From Chryseobacterium indologenes (GTDB lineage Bacteria; Bacteroidota; Bacteroidia; Flavobacteriales; Weeksellaceae): DNA of 64,000 bases. The DNA lies in assembly GCF_001295265.1 (NCBI RefSeq), contig NZ_LJOD01000015.1, positions 60,197 to 124,196 on the forward strand, given 5' to 3'. Numbering within the stretch: the first letter of the stretch is position 1; every line of letters begins with the position of its first letter. The notes under the pieces were generated by a model, which was not told the origin of the DNA, ran no database searches, and was given only the letters and a program-made list of their open reading frames with translations. Below are positions 26,535 to 33,902 of this stretch, in pieces. A program made the translations under genes and the position numbers.

Positions 26535-27758
26535 TTATGCGTCTAATTCTCCCGCAATAATATTCATACTACACATGGTTACAATGGCGTCTGAAATTAC
26601 AGAACCTGTAATCATTTCAGGATATGCCTGGTAGTAGATAAAACATGGTCTTCTGAAGTGAAGTCGGTAAGGGCTTCTTCCCCCGTCGCTGACTAAATAG
26701 AATCCTAATTCTCCGTTTCCGCCTTCTACGGCATGGTAAATTTCTCCTTTTGGAACGTCTGTTTCTCCCATTACAATTTTGAAGTGGTAGATCAGTGCCT
26801 CCATTTTCTGATATACATCTGCCTTTTCAGGAAGGTAGAAGTCGGGAACATCCGCGTGGAACGGGCCTTCCGGAAGGTTTTCGTATGCTTGTTTGATAAT
26901 TTTAATGGATTCCCAGATTTCCTGCTGACGAACCATGAAACGGTCGTAAGTATCTCCTGAAGTTCCTACAGGAATAATGAAGTCGAAATCTTCGTAGGAA
27001 GAATAAGGCTGTGCAACTCTTACATCGTAATCTACACCTGTTGCACGTAGGTTAGGTCCTGTAAATCCGTAGCTTAATGCTCTCTCTGCAGAAATGGCTC
27101 CGGCACCGATGGTTCTGTCCATAAAAATTCTGTTTCTTTCCAGTAAAGTACAGAATTCTTTAAATCTTGGCGGGAAGGTTTTTAAGAAGTCTTGTAATAA
27201 CTCATGGAATTTCGGAGTGAAATCTCTTTCAAATCCTCCGATTCTTCCCATATTGGTGGTCATTCTGGCACCGCAGATCTGTTCGTACATATCGTAGATG
27301 CGCTCTCTTTCGATGAACATATAGGTAAGCCCTGTGATAGCTCCCGAGTCCATTCCGGTTACCCCGTTACAGATCAGATGGTCTCCGATTCTTGCAAGCT
27401 CCATCAGAATCACACGCATATAGTCTACGCGTTTAGGAACTTTAACACCGATCAGTTTTTCTACTGTCATATGCCATCCTAAGTTGTTGATAGGGGCGGA
27501 GCAGTAATTCATACGGTCTGTAAGGGTAGTGATCTGAGAATAGTTTCTTCTTTCAGAAATTTTTTCAAAGGCTCTGTGGATATATCCTACGGTTTGTTCT
27601 GCGTGAAGGATTCTTTCACCGTCCATGGTAAGGACATTCTGAAAGATCCCGTGGGTAGCAGGGTGGGTAGGTCCTAAATTGAGGGTATAAAGTTGTCCGT
27701 CAATCTGTTCCTTACTTTCGTACTGGTTGAGTATATTAGATAATGAGTTATCTTTCAT
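26535..27758 (-). CDS. nuoD: NADH-quinone oxidoreductase subunit D
   Basis: A 407-residue peripheral subunit of the quinone-reduction site with the NiFe-hydrogenase-like fold. Conserved features are LGPTHPATHGIFQNVL near the N-terminus (quinone-site His), ERRNYSQITTLTDRMNY, and the C-terminal RLHFRRPCFIYYQAY. It is separate from nuoC, as is usual in flavobacteria, and not a CD fusion. Confidence 0.95.
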   Translation of the reverse strand: MKDNSLSNILNQYESKEQIDGQLYTLNLGPTHPATHGIFQNVLTMDGERILHAEQTVGYIHRAFEKISERRNYSQITTLTDRMNYCSAPINNLGWHMTVEKLIGVKVPKRVDYMRVILMELARIGDHLICNGVTGMDSGAITGLTYMFIERERIYDMYEQICGARMTTNMGRIGGFERDFTPKFHELLQDFLKTFPPRFKEFCTLLERNRIFMDRTIGAGAISAERALSYGFTGPNLRATGVDYDVRVAQPYSSYEDFDFIIPVGTSGDTYDRFMVRQQEIWESIKIIKQAYENLPEGPFHADVPDFYLPEKADVYQKMEALIYHFKIVMGETDVPKGEIYHAVEGGNGELGFYLVSDGGRSPYRLHFRRPCFIYYQAYPEMITGSVISDAIVTMCSMNIIAGELDA

Positions 27759-27767
27759 AATTTAAAT

Positions 27768-27825
27768 GCTTTAGGCTATAGGCTTTAGGCTTTAAGCTTA
27801 CTGCTTATTGCTTACTGCTTATTGC
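27768..27825. repeat. Tandem GCTTTAGG / GCTTACTGCTTATT words between nuoC and nuoD
   Basis: Three GGCTTTA-type words are followed by two copies of GCTTACTGCTTATT in a 58-base spacer. This is simple tandem duplication in a noncoding gap. No function is evident. Confidence 0.5.
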
Positions 27826-27832
27826 ATTATTT

Positions 27833-28327
27833 TTATCTTCCGAACATACTGTCGTTCTTATCCGTTCTGGTTCCGTCTTCAAGGCGATATTCCTTCAGCA
27901 TCGGATGGTATCCCAGATCTTCCATATTCAGGATAGGTCTCAGGTCCGGATGTCCTTTAAATTTAATTCCGTAGAAATCGTAGGTTTCTCTTTCCATCCA
28001 GTTGGCTCCGGCATACAGCTCTACCAATGAATCTACTTCAATGTTTTCTCTGGACATGAAGATTTTCAGACGAAGCCTGAAATTTGTCATCATATTCTGA
28101 AGGTGATACACCACACCAATCTCTTTTTCAGGATACTCCGGATAATGAATTCCGCAGATATCAGTAAGGAATTTGATTTCTAATGATGAGTCTCTCAGGT
28201 AATGAACAATTTTTTTTATATCTTCTTTCTTTACTTCAATAGTCAGCATTCCATAAGGTTCTGAACTTGAAATAACAGATTCCGGAAATTCTCTTGTGAT
28301 GGCTTCTAATACAAATTCGTTTGTCAT
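27833..28327 (-). CDS. nuoC: NADH-quinone oxidoreductase subunit C
   Basis: A 164-residue peripheral subunit. The hallmark is WMERETYDFYGIKFKGHPDL near residue 120, followed by a C-terminal extension to DSMFGR. It sits six bases after nuoB and binds NuoD in the quinone module. Confidence 0.93.
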   Translation of the reverse strand: MTNEFVLEAITREFPESVISSSEPYGMLTIEVKKEDIKKIVHYLRDSSLEIKFLTDICGIHYPEYPEKEIGVVYHLQNMMTNFRLRLKIFMSRENIEVDSLVELYAGANWMERETYDFYGIKFKGHPDLRPILNMEDLGYHPMLKEYRLEDGTRTDKNDSMFGR

Positions 28328-28333
28328 TCCCGT

Positions 28334-28894
28334 TTAGTTGCTTATGTTGTAAGAGTCCAATAATTTCTGATATTCCGGCATATCTCTTCTTCTGATGCTT
28401 TCGCTTTCTGCAAGAGCCTGTACCTGCATTACGCCTTCAATGATCTGTTCAGGTCTTGGAGGGCATCCGGGAACGTAAACATCTACCGGGATAATTTTGT
28501 CGATTCCCTGAAGTACAGAATAAGTGTCAAAAATACCGCCGCTGGAAGCACATGCTCCAACTGCTACCACCCATTTCGGCTCTGCCATCTGAGTGTAAAC
28601 TTCTTTTAGGACTGGTCCTAACTTCTTTGATATAGTTCCGCAAACCATCAGCATGTCTGCTTGTCTTGGTGAGAAAGAGTTTCTTTCCATACCAAATCTT
28701 GAAGCATCATATGTTGGGTTCAGGGTAGCCATAAACTCGATACCGCAACAAGAGGTGGCAAAAGGAAGCGGCCAAAGAGAGAATTTTCTTGCCATTCCGA
28801 TTACACTGCTCAGTTTCGTTGCGAAAAAACCTTCTCCTTCATATCCTTCGGGAGCAGGTGCATCTGTTCTTATTACTGGTTTTTTATCTGACAT
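28334..28894 (-). CDS. nuoB: NADH-quinone oxidoreductase subunit B (cluster N2)
   Basis: A 186-residue subunit holding the terminal 4Fe-4S cluster N2. The adjacent cysteines in PFATSCCGIEFMA, with Cys in AVGACASSGG and PGCPPRPE, are the four ligands. It hands electrons to quinone. Normal length. Confidence 0.95.
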   Translation of the reverse strand: MSDKKPVIRTDAPAPEGYEGEGFFATKLSSVIGMARKFSLWPLPFATSCCGIEFMATLNPTYDASRFGMERNSFSPRQADMLMVCGTISKKLGPVLKEVYTQMAEPKWVVAVGACASSGGIFDTYSVLQGIDKIIPVDVYVPGCPPRPEQIIEGVMQVQALAESESIRRRDMPEYQKLLDSYNISN

Positions 28895-28966
28895 CTCTTA
28901 GATTTTAGATTTTAAACTTTAGATTAAAATTCATCTAAAATTTATAATTTTTAGTTTATAATGATC

Positions 28967-29338
28967 CTACTTGTCCCAATCGAGTGCACCTCTTTTCCAG
29001 ACATAGAAAAACGCAACGAAGAAGATCGCAACGAATGTCAATACAGCCAGGAATCCTTCCATACCGAATTCTCTGAAGTTAACGGCATAGGGGTAAAAGA
29101 ATACGATTTCGATGTCGAATAGGACGAACAATACCGCAGTCAGGAAGTACTTGATAGAAAATGGTGTTCTTGCGTTTCCTTCTACAGGTACCCCGCATTC
29201 CCAGCTTTGATTTTTCACAGAATTTCCTTTTTTCTGCTTTGGTCCCAGAAAATGCGCTCCAAGCAGAGAAACGGCTACAAATCCTATGGCAACACCCGCT
29301 TGAATCAGGATTGGAATATAACTTTCAGGTAAATTCAT
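28967..29338 (-). CDS. nuoA: NADH-quinone oxidoreductase subunit A
   Basis: A 123-residue protein with three membrane helices. The loop YECG-type sequence (QSWECGVPVEGNARTPFSIK) and LFDIEIVFFYPYAV with its acidic membrane residues are diagnostic of NuoA/ND3. It is the first gene of the operon, so the operon promoter should lie just upstream (about 29360-29400). Confidence 0.95.
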   Translation of the reverse strand: MNLPESYIPILIQAGVAIGFVAVSLLGAHFLGPKQKKGNSVKNQSWECGVPVEGNARTPFSIKYFLTAVLFVLFDIEIVFFYPYAVNFREFGMEGFLAVLTFVAIFFVAFFYVWKRGALDWDK

Positions 29339-29361
29339 TTTTGCATTATTATCTCAATTTG

Positions 29362-29369
29362 CAAATTTA
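29362..29369 (-). promoter_or_regulatory. Candidate -7 element of the nuo operon (TAAATTTG)
   Basis: TAAATTTG on the minus strand matches TAnnTTTG exactly, 23 bases before the nuoA ATG. A TTG lies nine bases further upstream, which is closer than the usual spacing of about 18-20, so the match is partial. Confidence 0.4.
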
Positions 29370-29459
29370 GCGAATAAACAAGAAAGCATGAAATTTATCA
29401 GCTTAAAAGTCGGTGTAAAATAGGTAAAAGTGATAATTTAGAATCAATAAAAATAAGGT

Positions 29460-29636
29460 TTATTTCTTCATTTTTTTGAGGAGAGAGTAGGCCATGAACG
29501 ATATATATCCGAAAAGAATACTGGCGAACATTATGTTAACTATAGTATTGGTTCTGTCATCCTCCAGCTGAAAAAAGAAGTTATAAATAAGAAAAGCGGC
29601 AATCAGAACGGCAAAAATAATTAACTGTGGTTTCAT
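29460..29636 (-). CDS. Small two-helix membrane protein
   Basis: A 58-codon frame from ATG 29636 to TAA 29460. It starts MKPQLIIFAVLIAAFLIYNF, has a short acidic loop (QLEDDRTN), a second helix (IMFASILFGYISFMAYSLL) and a Lys-rich end (KKMKK). Two helices with basic tails make this a credible small membrane protein. It stands alone between nuoA and the GNAT gene. No family is recognised. Confidence 0.6.
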   Translation of the reverse strand: MKPQLIIFAVLIAAFLIYNFFFQLEDDRTNTIVNIMFASILFGYISFMAYSLLKKMKK

Positions 29637-29715
29637 GGGGTAAAGATAAGGTTTAATAGCTGAAAAAAATAGTTGAGTTATTACTGATCACTCACTGCTT
29701 GTTATTCATTGCAGA

Positions 29716-30849
29716 TTACTGATTACTAATATCCTTTGCATATGTTCTTCTTCTTTTGTGATTCACCGGGTTATAATCCTGCCAAAGGAGCTGAATGCTT
29801 TTGTTTTCTTCCAGTTCGGGGTTGGTTTCAAGGAATTTTACCCCTTTCTTCTTAAAAGTATCAAAAATCTCTTTGAATATGATTGAAGTAACCCCTCTTC
29901 TCTGATAATCCGGGTGAATACCGATCAGATAAAAATTGGCCCTGTCGTTTTTCTTTCCCGCCTGAAGAAGGTGCCACCAGCCGAACGGCAGAATTTTCCC
30001 TCCCGACTTCTGAAGAGCTTTGGAATAGGAGGGCATTGTAATAGCAAATGAAACAAGATTGTTGTGTTCATCAGCAATACATACGATAAAGTCTTTATCA
30101 ATAAATTTGAAATATTTTTCTTTATACGTTTTACGCTGCTCGTCCGAAATGGGGGTGTAGGTAGAAAGATGTTTGTACGTTTCGTCCAGAAGATCAAACA
30201 TAGCATCTACATATTGAAGGATCTCTTCTTTTGTTTTGAATTTTAAAACTTTGAGACGGTATTTCTGAGAGATCAGCTCATTGAATTTATAAATTTTTTC
30301 CGGCAGCGTTTCCGGAAACATCAGTTCAAATTCTACCCATTCTTTTTCTTTTACCAGTCCCAATTTCTCAAGATGTTCGGGATAATAGGCATGGTTGTAA
30401 ATTCCGATCATGGTTGCCAGTTTGTCAAAACCCAGTGTCAGCATTCCTGCCTTGTCAAGGTTCGTGAATCCCATCGGACCTTCTATTTTATCCATGTTTT
30501 TCTCTTTAGCATAGTCTACTGCTTTCTGAATCAGGGCTCTGGAAACCTCTTCATCATCAATAAAATCAATCCATCCGAAACGTACTTTTTTGATGCCCAG
30601 CTCTTTTTCTTCTTTATGATTGATCATTACCGCAATTCTTCCAACTACTTTATTATTTTTGAAAGCCAGGTACTGTCTGGCTTCAGAATATTGAAGTGCA
30701 GGATTTTCCTTTGGATTCCAGATGTTGATTTCCTCATTGGCGAAGGGGGGTACATAATAAGGATTGTCCTTATACAGATCCATAGGGAATTTTACGAATT
30801 GTTTAAGCTGGCCGGCTGTTTTTACTTCAAGGATTGATACTGCAGACAT
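29716..30849 (-). CDS. GNAT-like N-acetyltransferase family protein
   Basis: A 377-residue soluble protein of a family common in Bacteroidota. An N-terminal GNAT-like half (YLAFKNNKVVGRIAVMIN) is followed by a second half with the acetyl-CoA loop pattern NFYLIGIHPDYQRRGVTSIIF, which fits Q/R-x-x-G-x-G/A of GNAT enzymes. The substrate is unknown. A TATATTTG element lies upstream at 30876-30883 on the same strand. Confidence 0.7.
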   Translation of the reverse strand: MSAVSILEVKTAGQLKQFVKFPMDLYKDNPYYVPPFANEEINIWNPKENPALQYSEARQYLAFKNNKVVGRIAVMINHKEEKELGIKKVRFGWIDFIDDEEVSRALIQKAVDYAKEKNMDKIEGPMGFTNLDKAGMLTLGFDKLATMIGIYNHAYYPEHLEKLGLVKEKEWVEFELMFPETLPEKIYKFNELISQKYRLKVLKFKTKEEILQYVDAMFDLLDETYKHLSTYTPISDEQRKTYKEKYFKFIDKDFIVCIADEHNNLVSFAITMPSYSKALQKSGGKILPFGWWHLLQAGKKNDRANFYLIGIHPDYQRRGVTSIIFKEIFDTFKKKGVKFLETNPELEENKSIQLLWQDYNPVNHKRRRTYAKDISNQ

Positions 30850-30875
30850 AGTGTTTCTGAGGGGTAATTAATGGA

Positions 30876-30883
30876 CAAATATA
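30876..30883 (-). promoter_or_regulatory. Candidate -7 element (TATATTTG)
   Basis: An exact TAnnTTTG match 26 bases before the GNAT-like gene start on the minus strand. No TTG was found at the expected upstream distance. Confidence 0.3.
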
Positions 30884-30957
30884 AATAATAAAATCTTATA
30901 CTTTGGCACAGTTTTTACATCAATATGCTTAAATTTTAAACACAAAATCTATATAAA

Positions 30958-31668
30958 ATGACGGGCTATTATATCATTATCGGTATTTCAATGCTGGTGA
31001 GCTGGTGGGTTTCATCCAGATTGAAATCGAAATTTGAATATTACTCCAATGTACACCTCAGAAACGGCCTTTCGGGAAAAGAAGTGGCAGAGAAAATGCT
31101 TAGGGATAACGGAATCAATGATGTACAGGTGATTTCTGTTCCGGGCCAGCTTACGGATCATTATAATCCTGGCGATAAAACAGTCAACCTTTCAGAAGGG
31201 GTATATATGCAGAGAAATGCGGCAGCGGCGGCGGTGGCAGCTCATGAATGTGGCCATGCGGTACAGCATGCGGTAGGATATTCCATGCTGAATCTTCGTT
31301 CAAAACTGGTTCCTATCGTAAGTATCAGTTCTAACCTGATGCAGTTTGTTCTTATTGCCGGGATTGCCGTGATGGCAGCAACAAGATCAATTGAAAATCC
31401 TAACGGGAACACAACCGTTTTAGCGATTGGGGTAGCTATGTTTGCAATGACCACTCTTTTCGCTTTTGTAACGCTTCCTGTGGAATATGATGCGAGTAAC
31501 CGTGCTATGAAATGGCTTAAAGATACGGGAACTGTAACTCAGGAAGAATTCGTAGGGGTGCAGGACAGCCTTAAGTGGGCGGCCAGAACGTATCTGGTAG
31601 CAGCTATCGGCTCACTTGCCCAACTTTTGTACTGGGCGTCTATGCTTTTCGGAAGCCGAAGGGATTAA
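30958..31668 (+). CDS. Membrane zinc metallopeptidase (YugP/PF04298-type)
   Basis: A 236-residue protein: N-terminal membrane helix (3-20), zinc-peptidase motif H96-E-C-G-H100 in AAHECGHAVQHAVGY, two further helices (about 118-140 and 150-175), the conserved LPVEYDASNRA stretch, and a final helix. This is the layout of the neutral zinc metallopeptidase family. The substrate is unknown. The stop codon overlaps the stop of the convergent yigZ-like gene by three bases. Confidence 0.85.
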   Translation: MTGYYIIIGISMLVSWWVSSRLKSKFEYYSNVHLRNGLSGKEVAEKMLRDNGINDVQVISVPGQLTDHYNPGDKTVNLSEGVYMQRNAAAAAVAAHECGHAVQHAVGYSMLNLRSKLVPIVSISSNLMQFVLIAGIAVMAATRSIENPNGNTTVLAIGVAMFAMTTLFAFVTLPVEYDASNRAMKWLKDTGTVTQEEFVGVQDSLKWAARTYLVAAIGSLAQLLYWASMLFGSRRD

Positions 31669-32267
31669 TCTTTAAATTCAAATGAAACATACTGCATCTC
31701 GGATAATTTTTCTGAGATGCTTTCTTTTTGAGCCAGCTTTAAAGATGCAGTAAGGATACAGTTTTCATTGGCGTCAAAATTCAGTACTTTGGCATCGAAT
31801 TTTGAGAGCAGGGTGAAGATGATATTCTGCTGGTTAAAGTTAAACTGAATTTCAACTTCGGTTTCCAGTTCTTTAGTAATGATATTGGCTTCTTCAAGAG
31901 TCATCTTCGCTGATTCTTTATAGGCTTTCACCAATCCTGAAACACCAAGCTTTGTTCCGCCGTAATATCGGATAACCACCACCAGTATATTGGTGATTTC
32001 GTGAGCCAGCAGCTGATTGTAAATCGGGAGACCGGCACTTCCTGAAGGTTCACCATCGTCATTGGCCCGGTAATTTTCACCCTGAAGTCCCATTCTGAAA
32101 GCATAGCAGTGATGGGTGGCTTTGGGATGCTCTGTTCTGAGTTTTTCCAAAGCATTTTTTAATTCTTCTTCATTATTGACCGGGTAAGCAAATCCGATGA
32201 ACTTGCTTCCTTTTTCTTTTAATAAAGTATTTTCAATGGGGTTTTGTATCGTTTTGTATTCGAACAT
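31665..32267 (-). CDS. YigZ/IMPACT family protein
   Basis: A 200-residue cytosolic protein. The N-terminal UPF0029/IMPACT domain has SKFIGFAYPV, THHCYAFRMG and the hallmark DDGEPSGSAGLPI, followed by VVVIRYYGGTKLGVSGLVKAY. The C-terminal DUF1949 ferredoxin-like domain begins near residue 135. The family is linked to ribosome or translation stress, with no defined reaction. Confidence 0.9.
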   Translation of the reverse strand: MFEYKTIQNPIENTLLKEKGSKFIGFAYPVNNEEELKNALEKLRTEHPKATHHCYAFRMGLQGENYRANDDGEPSGSAGLPIYNQLLAHEITNILVVVIRYYGGTKLGVSGLVKAYKESAKMTLEEANIITKELETEVEIQFNFNQQNIIFTLLSKFDAKVLNFDANENCILTASLKLAQKESISEKLSEMQYVSFEFKD

Positions 32268-32312
32268 GCTTCAGAGTAGCTTTTGAACTGCAAATTTACA
32301 GTTAATATACTA

Positions 32313-32337
32313 CAAAAAAAAGAGCGTTGCCGCTCTT
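32313..32337 (-). terminator. Rho-independent terminator downstream of the GG-leader peptides
   Basis: Stem AAGAGCG/CGCTCTT with a four-base loop, followed on the minus strand by eight T. It lies eight bases beyond the second peptide gene stop and so ends the peptide transcript. Confidence 0.8.
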
Positions 32338-32344
32338 GTATGTA

Positions 32345-32500
32345 TTAACACATTGTTGTTGCCGGTATACACTGTCCCTTGGGCTCACATCTGTGAAAGC
32401 CTGGTTTGCAGGGGCATATTGGCATCCATGGTTCGCAGGTCTGTATGCCTCCCTGGATTGTCTTGAGTTCTCCTTTTGATAGTTTTCTTAAATTTTTCAT
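32345..32500 (-). CDS. Double-glycine-leader, six-cysteine bacteriocin-like peptide 2
   Basis: A 51-residue peptide that is not part of a larger gene. The leader MKNLRKLSKGELKTIQGG ends at a GG site (residue 18). The 33-residue core has six cysteines in a Pro-rich setting (CEPWMPICPCKPGFHRC, then KGQC and a final C). The leader matches the class of natural-product precursors widespread in Chryseobacterium (annotated bacteriocin-like or GG-leader precursor). It would be cleaved by a C39-peptidase ABC exporter encoded elsewhere. None is in the window. A terminator follows. Confidence 0.75.
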   Translation of the reverse strand: MKNLRKLSKGELKTIQGGIQTCEPWMPICPCKPGFHRCEPKGQCIPATTMC

Positions 32501-32530
32501 GGTGGTTATGGGTTTTAATGGTGGTGTTTT

Positions 32531-32704
32531 CTAATCACAGAGATCCATTGGGATTAAGCACATATAGCTTGTGGGTCCGCAGAAATCTGTCGGGCAGTAA
32601 TCCCTGCATCTTGTGGGCTGACCGTTAGGTAAAATACAGGTTACAAAAACTCCTCCTGTGATGGATCTCAGGTTACTTCTCGAAATTTTTTTCAGATTTT
32701 TCAT
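32531..32704 (-). CDS. Double-glycine-leader, six-cysteine bacteriocin-like peptide 1
   Basis: A 57-residue peptide. The leader MKNLKKISRSNLRSITGG is nearly the same as that of the next peptide, with cleavage expected after GG at residue 18. The core also holds six cysteines (VTC, TRC, DYC, DFC, YMC, DLC) but little other similarity. This is the pattern of diversified cores behind a constant leader. It lies 30 bases upstream of the second peptide, in one transcript. Confidence 0.75.
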   Translation of the reverse strand: MKNLKKISRSNLRSITGGVFVTCILPNGQPTRCRDYCPTDFCGPTSYMCLIPMDLCD

Positions 32705-32801
32705 GATTATTGAATTTGATTTTTCCTACTCTAAAACTTTTCGGATTCCGTTTTAATGTGTATTAAATATAGGTAAAATATTTCAATTGGTTATGAAATA
32801 T

Positions 32802-33839
32802 CTAAAGACTTTCGCTTTTATTTGTATAGAATGAAATCGTGTTGTCTCTGAAAATTTCGGTTTTATCGGAAATCTGATTGAAATCAGGAGCTTTTGTTCC
32901 GTGTTCTGATTTCAGATTTTCATTTTCAATAATAATGGTTTCATCCCAGAGGCCGGCATCAATAAATTGCTGCAGAGTAAATCGTCCTCCTTCAATAATA
33001 ACAGACTGTATGTGTTCTCTGTGTAGTGCAGCCATCAGGTCAGGCAGGAAATTTTCCTTTCCAATTCTGATGAACCGGATATTTCCTTCTGTTTCTTCTT
33101 TTTCGGTATTAAAAACAAGGGTTTTTGCTTCGTTATTGTAAATCCTGAAATCTTGGGGAACTTTCAGGCTGAAATCGATCAGAATTCTCACAGGATTGAT
33201 TCCTTCCGTATGTCTTACGGTAAGGCTGGGATTATCTGTTAAAGCGGTTTGTGTCCCTACTAAGATGGCGTGTTCGTCGGCTCTTAACTGATGAACAAAC
33301 TGGCTGGCCAGTGCATTGGAAACAGCAGTTGGTTTAAAGTCTTTATCCAGAAATCCGTCTCCGGACTGTGCCCATTTTAAAATGATATAGGGTCTGTGCT
33401 TTTCATGGTACGTAAAGAATCTTTTATTTAACTGAATGCATTCTTTTTCCAGAACTCCTGAAATGGCTTCGATGCCGGCATCCTGAATGATCTTTTTTCC
33501 TTTTCCGTTTACTCTATCGTGGGAGTCCATGGCGCCGATCACCACTTTTTTAAAGCCCAGTTCTTTAATTTTTAAGGCACACGGTGGTGTTTTACCGTAA
33601 TGTGCACAAGGCTCCAGCGATACATAAATGGTAGATTCGGGAATAAGGCTTTTATCTTTAACGGAATTGATGGCATTGATCTCGGCATGGTTTTCTCCTG
33701 CCTTATGGTGATATCCTTCTCCGATGATTGTGCCGTTGTGAACGATCACGCTGCCGACAAGCGGGTTAGGATAGGTGCTTCCCAAAGCTTTCTGAGCCAG
33801 ATCAATACATCTTTTAATATAGAATTCGTCGTTGTTCAT
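32802..33839 (-). CDS. ribD: Riboflavin biosynthesis deaminase/reductase RibD
   Basis: The start is set at ATG 33839 (MNNDEFYIKRC), the usual RibD beginning; a longer frame opens at 33866. The N-terminal deaminase has zinc ligands H51 with E53 (HAEIN) and C78/C87 (PCAHYGKTPPC). The C-terminal reductase carries ILVGTQTALTDNPSLTVR and IIEGGRFTLQQFIDAG. It performs the second and third steps from GTP to riboflavin. No other rib genes are adjacent. Confidence 0.92.
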   Translation of the reverse strand: MNNDEFYIKRCIDLAQKALGSTYPNPLVGSVIVHNGTIIGEGYHHKAGENHAEINAINSVKDKSLIPESTIYVSLEPCAHYGKTPPCALKIKELGFKKVVIGAMDSHDRVNGKGKKIIQDAGIEAISGVLEKECIQLNKRFFTYHEKHRPYIILKWAQSGDGFLDKDFKPTAVSNALASQFVHQLRADEHAILVGTQTALTDNPSLTVRHTEGINPVRILIDFSLKVPQDFRIYNNEAKTLVFNTEKEETEGNIRFIRIGKENFLPDLMAALHREHIQSVIIEGGRFTLQQFIDAGLWDETIIIENENLKSEHGTKAPDFNQISDKTEIFRDNTISFYTNKSESL

Positions 33840-33902
33840 AGGTGAAAAAGAAAAAAGCGAAGACAAATTTCTTTGCTCCGCCTGTTTATGTTTTTTAATG
33901 TG

